DNA of 64,000 bases from positions 6,621,646 through 6,685,645 of the forward strand of contig NZ_KB217478.1 of the NCBI RefSeq assembly GCF_000331305.1. The letters are read 5' to 3'. The notes under the pieces are model-generated. The model did not search any database. It had not been told where the DNA came from and saw only the letters and a program-made list of their open reading frames with translations. This document shows, one piece after another, positions 55,410-63,650 of this stretch. A program made the translations under genes and the position numbers. This DNA is from Calothrix sp. PCC 7103. GTDB lineage: Bacteria; Cyanobacteriota; Cyanobacteriia; Cyanobacteriales; Nostocaceae. How positions within the stretch are numbered: position 1 is the stretch's first letter; every line of letters begins with the position of its first letter.

Positions 55410-55417
55410 TTAAAACC

Positions 55418-55966
55418 ATGAATTTTATCTTTACTCCAACCGAAGCGGCTGCACTTGTCCAAGTTCCAGCAAAGAGAGTCTACAAGGAGATAGAGTACGC
55501 AGTTATTACTTCCAACGCCAACCCACCACGACTCACTTTTGCAGCTCTGGTATACCTGAAAGCGCTGCGGGAAGTGGATTTTACTTTTTCTGTTGATTTT
55601 CGGACTCATTTATATAGCCGCTTAGTAGATGCGATGACTAATAGAACTACGCAGCTAGAAATCGCGCGCTATTTTGTGCTGCAACTAGATTCTATATCAA
55701 ATGATCTGTCGGAATTGATAGCTCGTTTTAATCGGTGGAAAAATAGTTTGGGAATTAATCCTGCGATTATGGGTGGTGAAACAGTATTTCCTGGCTCTCG
55801 TCTCACTGTTCGACATATTGGTATGATGCTTGAACGCGGCGAATCGAAAGAAGTAATTAAAGAGGATTATCCCTACCTATCTGACGAAGATTTAGAGTTT
55901 GCCCTACTTTATGTAAGAGCTTATCCAGTTATTGGTAGACCTAAAAATAATAAAATTCTTAATTGA
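55418..55966 (+). CDS. DUF433-type antitoxin
   Basis: 182 residues. The N-terminal part is a MerR/helix-turn-helix-like segment (FTPTEAAALVQVPAKRVYKEIEY). The C-terminal part is DUF433 (GINPAIMGGETVFPGSRLTVRHIGMMLERGESKEVIKEDYPYLSDEDLEFALLY). Such proteins are antitoxins (VapB45-like) of DUF5615 PIN-like toxins. The toxin frame overlaps its 3' end by 35 bases. A strong palindrome precedes the start. Confidence 0.86.
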   Translation: MNFIFTPTEAAALVQVPAKRVYKEIEYAVITSNANPPRLTFAALVYLKALREVDFTFSVDFRTHLYSRLVDAMTNRTTQLEIARYFVLQLDSISNDLSELIARFNRWKNSLGINPAIMGGETVFPGSRLTVRHIGMMLERGESKEVIKEDYPYLSDEDLEFALLYVRAYPVIGRPKNNKILN

Positions 55967-56291
55967 TGAGGATTTATCATCATCAATTGCGCGTTACTTG
56001 TGTAAAGAGATGCTGCTTGATGCTGTAGCTGTACGAGACCGTAACCTACTTAATACACCAGACTATGAAATTTTAGAATATGCTTTTCAAGAAGATCGTA
56101 TTTTAGTAACTGCTAATGTTCGAGATTTTGAGAAATTCGCAAATGCTCGTGAAGTCCATGCTGGCATTGTTTTAATTTGTGATGGTACTTTACTGCGTGC
56201 CGAACAGATTGAAGTGGTAAGTCTTGCAGTAATTGCGATTATAGCCGAATATGAGCAAAGCAGGGATATGATTAATATAATGTCCGGTTAA
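55932..56291 (+). CDS. DUF5615 PIN-like toxin
   Basis: 119 residues from a TTG, overlapping the antitoxin by 35 bases. KFLIDEDLSSSIARYL, the acidic ERILVTANVRDFEKF-like segment (ILVTANVRDF) and VHAGIVLICDG are the Mut7-C/DUF5615 PIN-like pattern. The last residues (NIMSG) and the stop come from the nested palindromic element at 56276, so the natural C-terminus may be changed. No ATG start is available near the N-terminus. Predicted nuclease toxin. Confidence 0.84.
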   Translation: MVDLKIIKFLIDEDLSSSIARYLCKEMLLDAVAVRDRNLLNTPDYEILEYAFQEDRILVTANVRDFEKFANAREVHAGIVLICDGTLLRAEQIEVVSLAVIAIIAEYEQSRDMINIMSG

Positions 56292-56377
56292 TTACCCATA
56301 ATAACCACATACGTAGAGACGCGATTAATCGCGTCTCTAAAACGATTTTATTCTGGTTATGCTCCCGGACATGATAT
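56276..56377. repeat. Nested palindromic element, copy B
   Basis: Outer arms ATAATGTCCGG and CCGGACATGATAT; inner GTAGAGACGCGAT hairpin at 56313-56339; same internal layout as copy A (CCCATAATAACC, TTATTCTGGTTATG). Confidence 0.85.
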
Positions 56378-56642
56378 AATCGGGTTCTCTATGTAGAAAC
56401 TGATAGGAGTTTAAGGTTTCAAGACCTGCCAACGTCTAAGTAAGTAAAAAGCCAGGTAGGTTGGAGAGGTGCCAAATAATTTTATTGCTTAGTTACAGTA
56501 TATACTTGCAATAAAAGTCAAAAGGCGACTTTAAGCCAATATAAATACTTAAAATTAATTATTTTTGATACATAGGCAGACAAGATGCTAACGAACCAAC
56601 CATCCGTTACATCCGTTGCATCCGTTGTCAATTACTTCAATC
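56292..56642. other. Gap between DUF5615 toxin and galE
   Basis: Contains most of nested element B and an AACGGATGT-family repeat (56602-56627). No gene was seen. Confidence 0.6.
56602..56627. repeat. AACGGATGT tandem repeat, inverted orientation
   Basis: ATCCGTTACATCCGTTGCAT followed by CCGTTG, just after the galE stop. Confidence 0.8.
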
Positions 56643-57680
56643 CTATAGGTGAAGCGCCAATTTCTCAAGCTTTCTAAATTTTGGTTTTCGTCTGTAAAAC
56701 AAGTTCTTATACTTAATTTCCCAATCTAAGGTTGTACGTATAATTGTATCTAAGTCATTGTACTTGGGTTGCCAGTCTAGTACCTGACGTATTTTATTGC
56801 CACATGCGACAACGGATACTGGGTCGCCAGCACGTGGTGATGTTTCGATGACAGGAAAATCGACGCCAGAAATTGCTTTTACTCGTTCGATTACTTGCCG
56901 CACGCTGTAACCTTTGCCATAACCACAGTTCAAGATTTGGCTTTCATTTCCCTGTTCAAGATAGCGTAAAGCGTCTACATGTGCTGTTGCTAAATCTTCG
57001 ATATGAATATAATCGCGAATTGCGGTTCCATCTGGTGTGGGATAGTTTGTACCAAAAACTTTTAGTTCTGGTCTTTTACCTAATGCTGCATCGCAGGCTA
57101 CTTTGATTAAATGAGTTGCATTATCTGACATTTGTCCTAGTCTACCTTCTGGTTCGGCGCCTGCAACATTGAAATATCTGAGAATAACGTAGCGTAAATC
57201 AGAGGCGGCGCCATAATCCTGAATTATCCACTCGCTCATTAGTTTTGAGCGTCCGTAAGGGTTTATTGGGTTGGTGGGAGTTAATTCAGTAACTGGATTT
57301 TCTTTTGGTTCACCATAAACCGCCGCTGTGCTGGAAAAAACAATTTGGTTAACTCGCGCGTTTTTACAGCACTGGAGCAAGTTTAGAGTATTGCGGGTGT
57401 TATTTGTGTAGTAGTCTAAAGGGCGGGCAACTGATTCGGGTACGATTAAGCTGGCAGCAAAGTGAAGTACAGCACTGAATTTATGTTGACAGAATATTTT
57501 GTGAAGAATATCTGTATCTGATAAATCGCCGATAATTAATTCACCATGCAGTATAGCTTGGGGTAAGCCTGTAGAACAGTTATCGTATATCACTACGTCG
57601 TAGCCAGCTTCACCTAGTTGGCGGACGACATGTGAACCAATATAACCAGCGCCTCCTGTTACTAGTATTTTTTTACTCAT
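56643..57680 (-). CDS. galE: UDP-glucose 4-epimerase
   Basis: 345 residues, short-chain dehydrogenase fold: VTGGAGYIGSHVVRQL for NAD, the catalytic Ser-Thr in VFSSTAAVYGEP, and Y-x3-K in NPYGRSKLMSEW. The region GTAIRDYIHIEDLATAHVDAL is GalE-specific. It interconverts UDP-glucose and UDP-galactose for polysaccharide synthesis. It lies 57 bp downstream of a polyprenyl sugar transferase, probably one operon. Confidence 0.94.
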   Translation of the reverse strand: MSKKILVTGGAGYIGSHVVRQLGEAGYDVVIYDNCSTGLPQAILHGELIIGDLSDTDILHKIFCQHKFSAVLHFAASLIVPESVARPLDYYTNNTRNTLNLLQCCKNARVNQIVFSSTAAVYGEPKENPVTELTPTNPINPYGRSKLMSEWIIQDYGAASDLRYVILRYFNVAGAEPEGRLGQMSDNATHLIKVACDAALGKRPELKVFGTNYPTPDGTAIRDYIHIEDLATAHVDALRYLEQGNESQILNCGYGKGYSVRQVIERVKAISGVDFPVIETSPRAGDPVSVVACGNKIRQVLDWQPKYNDLDTIIRTTLDWEIKYKNLFYRRKPKFRKLEKLALHL

Positions 57681-57737
57681 TTAGTTGTTTATAGGGCTTT
57701 GAAATTTAGGTAAAATTTTTATCCTTGGGCATCAAAT

Positions 57738-59147
57738 TTATCTACCTTTTCCTAAAAGAACTACTCTAACGGTCTTGAGTGCGATTGCAATATCTAACAG
57801 TAGAGAATAATTCTTAATGTAGTAAAGGTCATAAGATAACTTTTCATAGGCATCCTCAATGGAGGCGCCGTAGGGATACATGACTTGTGCCCATCCGCTG
57901 ATTCCTGGCTTGACTAAATAACGTACTTCGTAGTAAGGAATTGCTTCTTTGAGTTTGATGTCAAATTCAGGTCTTTCTGGACGAGGACCGATTAAGCTCA
58001 TTTCTCCCCGGAGGACGTTCATAATTTGTGGCAGTTCATCAAGTCGCAGAATTCGCAGCCAATATCCGACGCGGGTAATTCTGGGGTCGCGTTCTTGTGC
58101 CCATTGTGCCCCACGCTTTTCTGCATCTTTATACATTGAGCGGAATTTATGAACTTTGAACGGCTTACCGTTGAGTCCTGTTCTGACTTGACTGTAAAAA
58201 ATGGAGCCGGGGCTATCGAGTTTAATTGCGATTGCTACAAGCAACATTACCGGAGATAAAACCACAAGCAGTATTGTCGCTGCAATAATATCAACGACCC
58301 GTTTAATTTTTGAATCTATTCGACCTTGTACTAAGTTGAAACCTACGCTATAGGCAAACCAGTTATCGTGTAATAAGGATGATGGCAGTTTATACCATAA
58401 AGATTCATAAAAGTCTGGCAGCTTATATACAGAAACTCCCTTTAGCCGCATTTGCATTAATTGCCGCACCTGGTCATCAGATAATTCTAGTTTGTTTTCT
58501 ACTAATACTCCTGACCAAGGTTGAGAAACCCAGCATGGCAAGTCTGAAATGCTGCCTACACAATGAACGTTTTTGTAGATGGGCGACTGGCACTTCTCCA
58601 AGTCGGTAAGTACAACTAAACGTCCCAAGGGGGTTCTAGCTTGGAAATCTCCAACAAATTCGTTACTATTCTCGCTCGCACCCAGAATTAACCAACGACT
58701 TTGTTGAACATTTGTACGTATCCAGCCTACTGCCATCATACGTGACCATATTGCTAAAGGTGTGAATAATGCCAAGCTTGGTACTAGAACGCTTCGCCAC
58801 GACAGCGGATTTTCTTTCCAGATACCAGATAAATAAATTAAGGCAGCACTAATTACACCAACTATGATGTTACACACCAAGATGCGCGCTGGCGCCCGTA
58901 AACCTGCGATTTGCGTATCTGGTTTGTAGGTATCTGCTAAATATAGTCCTGCTAGAGCAAATAGCACAAATCCATACACAGTAGGGTTAAGCCAATCAAT
59001 TGGTTCACCTAGTCGCAACCAAACAGCTAAGTTTAAACAGGTAATTAAGCCTAGGATATCACCGATTAAGAGCATTACAGGAATGCTGCGGAGGCTCCAT
59101 AGAGATTTGGTACTTACCGAGCCTTCAGACGAAACTTCTGTAAACAT
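57738..59147 (-). CDS. Polyprenyl-phosphate sugar-1-phosphate transferase (WcaJ-like)
   Basis: 469 residues with four N-terminal membrane helices, a central CoA-binding-like domain (about 140-260), and a C-terminal bacterial sugar transferase domain from about 280: KRVVDIIAATILLVVLSPVM, FKVHKFRSMYKDA, LRLDELPQIMNVLRGEMSLIGPRPERPEF and KPGISGWAQVMYPYG. It starts repeat-unit assembly by moving hexose-1-phosphate to undecaprenyl phosphate. Upstream of galE on the same strand. Confidence 0.94.
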   Translation of the reverse strand: MFTEVSSEGSVSTKSLWSLRSIPVMLLIGDILGLITCLNLAVWLRLGEPIDWLNPTVYGFVLFALAGLYLADTYKPDTQIAGLRAPARILVCNIIVGVISAALIYLSGIWKENPLSWRSVLVPSLALFTPLAIWSRMMAVGWIRTNVQQSRWLILGASENSNEFVGDFQARTPLGRLVVLTDLEKCQSPIYKNVHCVGSISDLPCWVSQPWSGVLVENKLELSDDQVRQLMQMRLKGVSVYKLPDFYESLWYKLPSSLLHDNWFAYSVGFNLVQGRIDSKIKRVVDIIAATILLVVLSPVMLLVAIAIKLDSPGSIFYSQVRTGLNGKPFKVHKFRSMYKDAEKRGAQWAQERDPRITRVGYWLRILRLDELPQIMNVLRGEMSLIGPRPERPEFDIKLKEAIPYYEVRYLVKPGISGWAQVMYPYGASIEDAYEKLSYDLYYIKNYSLLLDIAIALKTVRVVLLGKGR

Positions 59148-59806
59148 CTGTAATTATTATTTAATATTCAGTTCAGTGTTAAGTTGTTTTCAATCAGTCA
59201 GACTTTATCAGAACAGCAAGACTAAGCAGGTGAATATTACTTACACTCATAGAATAAAAGTAGTTGAGAAGCAACTGTTTTTCAATGGCTTGTAAGTACT
59301 AGCAACTGTATTTTTTCACATGAGTAAAAACTATGACTTTTAATATAACTCTGCTGTCAAAAAATAGATGTATAAATATAGACAAATCCTATATAAACTT
59401 AGTTAAGTTATCGTTTTAAACACGATAACAAAATTCTCTTCATTTTACCCTGAATTCTTCCTGAACCGAGCAATTTTATTTATACAAATTAAACATTATA
59501 GCGGTTCTTAATCAAGTAAGGTACTGATTAAATTAATAAAGCTTTTGCTCTTGTAATATGGGTATCCTTGCCGACTTTTATGTACTTCATCAGAACGGGA
59601 AGCGCTATATTTAAATCTGTCTAACTGGAATATAATTAGAAACGCGATCATCAATAAGTAACAATTGCCAGTAAACAAAAAATCTCGGTGACTTCATGTA
59701 CACCGAGATTGTAATATTTTTAATTTTTGTAAACTAAACATAATTGCTAACTAAAATCAAGTCAGCTTTTTTTTCAATAACTTACAAGTATTAAAGTAAA
59801 TTATAT
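59148..59806. other. Gap between the sugar transferase and the secreted protein gene
   Basis: AT-rich. The only clear feature is the terminator at 59681-59710. No ORF above about 20 codons looks real. Confidence 0.5.
59681..59710 (-). terminator. Terminator of the 234-aa gene
   Basis: AATCTCGGTG/CACCGAGATT, perfect 10-bp stem; the minus strand continues with TTTTGTTTAC. Confidence 0.75.
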
Positions 59807-60511
59807 TTAATTGTTGAGAGCACTTCTCAACTCTCTAAGAATCTTGCCAGTTGCAATAAATTCTTCATTCTTAGCAAGTTGCTGAAGAGTTTCAGGGCTA
59901 CTTTCTAGAATGATGTTGTTGTAAGCGTTGATAGCAGCATTCAACTGCGTGACATCCACTTTTGGTGTTTCCACTGTTTGAGCAATCTTAGAAACTGTTA
60001 GACCTTTACTGCTAGCTAGAAACTGTGGTGCCATTAATTGAGCTACGGGAACACCTGGTGTAGCTGCTGACCCTCCTCCGCCGAAAATAGCAGATAAAGC
60101 GCTGATTAAAGCTTGTACTGAACCAGCAGAAACTCCGGCGCTAGTGAAGGATACTTGTAAGGTATTTACTGCTGCACTACTAGAACCTCTACTAATAATC
60201 AGGACAATAACAACATTTGCAGGAGAATTAGCAGGAGTTGTAGAGACTATACTTTGAGCAGCACTGTTGACTCGAACTTGGACTGTCGCTGGAACACTAA
60301 CTTGACCATTTGCACCAACTGATACATTGCTGCCTCCACCGCCGCCTGATGCTGGTGCAGAAACTGTTGGAGGAGTTCCAATAAAACTTGAAGAACCTGT
60401 TCCAACTCCTATGGCAGGTCCTGAGCCTGCATTCGCGTTAGGCGCCGCTACAAAAGAAGTTAACATCACTAGTGCAAAACCAAAACCAAGGGTCTGCTTT
60501 TGTCTCTTCAT
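59807..60511 (-). CDS. Secreted glycine/serine-rich protein, function unknown
   Basis: 234 residues. Signal peptide about 1-28 (SFVAAPNANA). A low-complexity Gly/Ser/Ala region follows (PASGGGGGSNVSVGANGQ), then a beta-strand-like stretch (QVSVPATVQVRVNSAAQSIV), a helical Gly-rich part, and a C-terminal helical region (TQLNAAINAYNNIILES...LLRELRSALNN). AGAGG precedes the ATG. It lies 71 bp downstream of an outer-membrane-barrel-like gene, forming a pair with its own terminator. No family recognised. Confidence 0.72.
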   Translation of the reverse strand: MKRQKQTLGFGFALVMLTSFVAAPNANAGSGPAIGVGTGSSSFIGTPPTVSAPASGGGGGSNVSVGANGQVSVPATVQVRVNSAAQSIVSTTPANSPANVVIVLIISRGSSSAAVNTLQVSFTSAGVSAGSVQALISALSAIFGGGGSAATPGVPVAQLMAPQFLASSKGLTVSKIAQTVETPKVDVTQLNAAINAYNNIILESSPETLQQLAKNEEFIATGKILRELRSALNN

Positions 60512-60582
60512 TACTTTTACCTCTACAAAAATTTAGATATCACACAACTGGAAATTGTAAATAACTGAACAAAACTAGCAAC

Positions 60583-61590
60583 TTAGAACTGGAAACTATA
60601 ACCACCGCTTAAAGAAAAGCCGACACCACTGTCAAAGGTGTTGGTCAGGTTTGTGAAGACTGCGTTGATGACCACGGGAGCATCCTTAAAAGGAGCAAAA
60701 GAACCACCAGCATTGAGAGTATTTCCAGTCCAGCTAGCAACTACAGCTGCTTCAGGTATAACTCGCAAGCCTAAGCTACCGAAAACATTAACGCCTTGAT
60801 CGTTCTTTGTAACATCGCCTTCACTACGGAAAGTACCGCTACCAACACCTAAAGAAACAGTCAAAGGTAATTTGTTTTCTGAATTTGGTTGGAGGTCAAA
60901 AGCTTTGGTAACTACTCCATAGACAGTTTCTTTAGCATTTCTGTTGCTATCTCCCCATTTAACCGGATTAGACCAGCCAACAGCTACTGCTGTACCATCT
61001 GTAAAGAACTTATGCAGTTTTACACCTAATTGTCCGCTATCACCAAAATCTTGGGTGCCTATACTGTTAATATCCACACTAACTTCTACACCTACTGATT
61101 TAACTGGATCTCCAAAACCTGTACCAACAGATAGAGAACCATCAGTTTTACCTTTTTCTAAAGGTACGTACAATCCACCACCAATGTAAGCTTGACCAGA
61201 ACTTGCACCGTAGGCAGTGGGAGTACCAGCGCTAGAACCAGGAGCAGCAGCACCCTGAGATTTTTTTGCTCCTTCAACAATAGGCTCGATTAAAAGCTCT
61301 TGACGCAATTTATTAATATCACCAAAAGTGTCGCCTGTAGTACCAGAAGAACCGCCTTGTGCAATTAACTGAGGTTGTTCTTGTTCGACAACTGTGTTAT
61401 TCTCTTTAACTGTTGCTACTTCAATTTCCGAAGTATAAGAATTCTTCGCTGTTAAGGTCTCTGCTGCTGCTGAATTAACGAAAATAGAGGTTACAAGTAA
61501 CAAGCTAGCTGTTACGGTTGTTCCAAATATAAAGATAATGTTCTGCAAAATTTGGAATTGACTATTAGTCAGTTTTTTTTCTTCAAACAT
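60583..61590 (-). CDS. Predicted outer-membrane beta-barrel protein
   Basis: 335 residues with GAGGAAAA upstream of the ATG. A long N-terminal region precedes the hydrophobic core of the signal (IIFIFGTTVTASLLLVTSIFV, cleavage near NSAAAE). From about residue 130 the sequence alternates polar and hydrophobic residues in beta-strand pairs (AYIGGGLYVPLEK, VGVEVSVDINSIG, AAVVASWTGNTLNAGGSF) and ends in phenylalanine (GGYSFQF), as outer-membrane barrels do. First gene of a pair with the secreted 234-aa protein. Transport or surface role is inferred only. Confidence 0.72.
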   Translation of the reverse strand: MFEEKKLTNSQFQILQNIIFIFGTTVTASLLLVTSIFVNSAAAETLTAKNSYTSEIEVATVKENNTVVEQEQPQLIAQGGSSGTTGDTFGDINKLRQELLIEPIVEGAKKSQGAAAPGSSAGTPTAYGASSGQAYIGGGLYVPLEKGKTDGSLSVGTGFGDPVKSVGVEVSVDINSIGTQDFGDSGQLGVKLHKFFTDGTAVAVGWSNPVKWGDSNRNAKETVYGVVTKAFDLQPNSENKLPLTVSLGVGSGTFRSEGDVTKNDQGVNVFGSLGLRVIPEAAVVASWTGNTLNAGGSFAPFKDAPVVINAVFTNLTNTFDSGVGFSLSGGYSFQF

Positions 61591-62223
61591 AATATTTTCC
61601 TCACATCATACTTGCTTACTTCGCATGATATGATTGTTAGAATGATATTGTATGTATTCATCAATACCTCTAATTTAATTTTAATACCCATTTGAGTTTA
61701 GTTAACTAAAGGAGTGACAATGGCGCCTAAAAAGCTGATGATTGTAAGCTTCATAGCCCTTAGACCTGTTTTATAATACTTCAGATTATTACGATTTAGT
61801 TTCATTAATTATCTAAATAATTCGATACAAGTATCTTTCAAATTTATACATATAAACCTTTTTTTGCAAATAAAAAAGGTAACTGTTCACAGGATTTTTT
61901 TAGTTACCGCAAAAAATAGGTTCTGATTATCATATGCGACGGTCAAGGATTATTGCAACTGTAGTTTTTGGTAGTCGAGGGATTGTAGTAACTCCTATAG
62001 CTGTTCCTTAAACGGGTGTGGAGTCGGAATCTGGAGTGCGCGTATTGCGAGATTTTATGCAATCTGTTTTATGGGTTGTAAGTGGGAGAAGTGGCGCAAT
62101 TTTTAATCCTCGACTAAAATCCTAAAACTTGAAATAAATGAGCGAAGATATTTATAATTATCCCCGCAAGAAAGGAAGATATTAAATCTCCTTTACATCA
62201 CGAGGAGAATGAGGAAGGAGTTT
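61591..62223. other. Gap upstream of the barrel gene
   Basis: Holds one GGCGCC (61722), an A/T-rich inverted repeat at 61856-61880, and only tiny ORFs. The barrel-gene promoter should be here. Confidence 0.45.
61856..61880. repeat. A/T-rich inverted repeat
   Basis: ACCTTTTTTTG and AAAAAAGGT flank a short loop. Role unknown; it could be a terminator-like site. Confidence 0.35.
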
Positions 62224-63609
62224 TTAAACTAATACAGTACCCTTCATAAAATCTGGTTTAGAAACTTGAAAGATTTCTAAAATAGTTGGGGCTATGGAAA
62301 GCAGCGATACCTTATCTTGATGAATAGAGTGTTCACGACTTGGTTTGCGAATCCATAAAATACCATCTGGATGATGCATACCGCTCTTAATATCTTCTAT
62401 TTGGTAAAAAATATTAAAGAATGAAATTGAATGCTCTTTGGTTGCAATATAAAGTGTTGCATTATTCGGCAGTTGACCAAAAATTCCACATCCTGCAAAA
62501 ATTTCTGACCCTTTACGCTTTAATCGCATGACTGGTTGTTTATCCACTTCTAATGCTGCAAGATGCTGTTCTGCTTCAACAGCATCTTGCTCATTTTCAA
62601 ATCGAATGAAAAACTCTTCTGCCATGACGGGGGTACAAACGTAAGCACTCTTAATACCTGCAAAATTAAGCAAATTTTCAAACTTGCGAGGTCTATAGAG
62701 TCGTTTTCCTCCTGTAACCTCGTAGGTGAGGCAGGGCTGTTGACTTAATGCTGTGTTAAGAATTAAAGTTGTATTGTTATCAGCTAATTTCAAGAAATTA
62801 CCTATTAATTTGTCCATTTCCTTATAGCCGAGCAGGACAGCATCTTCGTATTCCATTTGCTCTTGTGCTGAGGGCTTGACATCAAACTTATCTGGCTCCA
62901 TGTTACGCCAGTACATATGCTGAAAGTGAGCTGTGCTATTTAGGAAAAAAGTAGAAAAGTGGGGTTTGAATTTTCGATAGTACCAACAGAATAAATCGAA
63001 CTGAAGCTTATCTGCAATAGTTGCGCGCTGCCAGCGATACTTACTAGTCTTTTTTTCCTGCACAAGTTGCTGAATAATTGCGCCAATAGTAGATATAGAA
63101 AGACCATGTGAAATCATAAAGCCAAGGAAATTCAGGTAATCTACTTGGCTAAAGGGAATAGAGTTATTGGTATGTTCTTGGACTTGCTTTTGTACGAAGT
63201 TAAAGTATGGCAGTAATTCATCAGAATTGGGAGCAATTTTAGTACTCCAGAAATCTGGCATTATATATCCATTTAAGGGCGAGTTATAAGTAACATTCAT
63301 GCTGCCACATACCCAGATCCGCAATCCTGCGTCAGAGAGAACATCCCAAATACACTTCGATTTAAGTTTATGTCCTTCATCAAGAAGAAACACTTGATGT
63401 TCGCTATAAGGAATGCCTGAATGTACTGTCACCCATTGAATCCAAGGTTCTAGTAATGGTGGTTTTTCTTCCGCATCAGTTACGTAAACTTCTGACTCTT
63501 CATAGAACCGCTTGAAGTTGGGTAGCTTTCCTTCTTGAATAAACTGTTGCATCAACGAGGGGGAAAGTTCGTTGAATTCTAAGAAGATAACAGATTTATT
63601 TGTTTCCAT
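62224..63609 (-). CDS. Alkaline-phosphatase-superfamily protein of the polysaccharide locus
   Basis: 461 residues. The start (VIFLEFNELSPSLMQQFIQEGKLPNFKRFYEES) matches the type I phosphodiesterase/nucleotide pyrophosphatase pattern, in which an acidic metal ligand and LPNF follow the first strand. Further markers are WVTVHSGIPYSEHQVFLLDEGHK and, near the end, GMHHPDGILWIRKPS. It lacks a signal peptide. Some members modify glycans with phospho-groups. The metal site cannot be completed by eye. It is followed upstream by a membrane protein, and the surroundings encode polysaccharide synthesis. Confidence 0.72.
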   Translation of the reverse strand: METNKSVIFLEFNELSPSLMQQFIQEGKLPNFKRFYEESEVYVTDAEEKPPLLEPWIQWVTVHSGIPYSEHQVFLLDEGHKLKSKCIWDVLSDAGLRIWVCGSMNVTYNSPLNGYIMPDFWSTKIAPNSDELLPYFNFVQKQVQEHTNNSIPFSQVDYLNFLGFMISHGLSISTIGAIIQQLVQEKKTSKYRWQRATIADKLQFDLFCWYYRKFKPHFSTFFLNSTAHFQHMYWRNMEPDKFDVKPSAQEQMEYEDAVLLGYKEMDKLIGNFLKLADNNTTLILNTALSQQPCLTYEVTGGKRLYRPRKFENLLNFAGIKSAYVCTPVMAEEFFIRFENEQDAVEAEQHLAALEVDKQPVMRLKRKGSEIFAGCGIFGQLPNNATLYIATKEHSISFFNIFYQIEDIKSGMHHPDGILWIRKPSREHSIHQDKVSLLSIAPTILEIFQVSKPDFMKGTVLV

Positions 63610-63650
63610 AGTTGAATATTTTAGTATTGTTAAGCTTTATAAGGTATCAA

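Noticed and set aside
61934-62011. 25-codon ORF upstream of the barrel gene
   Set aside because: No ribosome-binding site or family; length too short to support.
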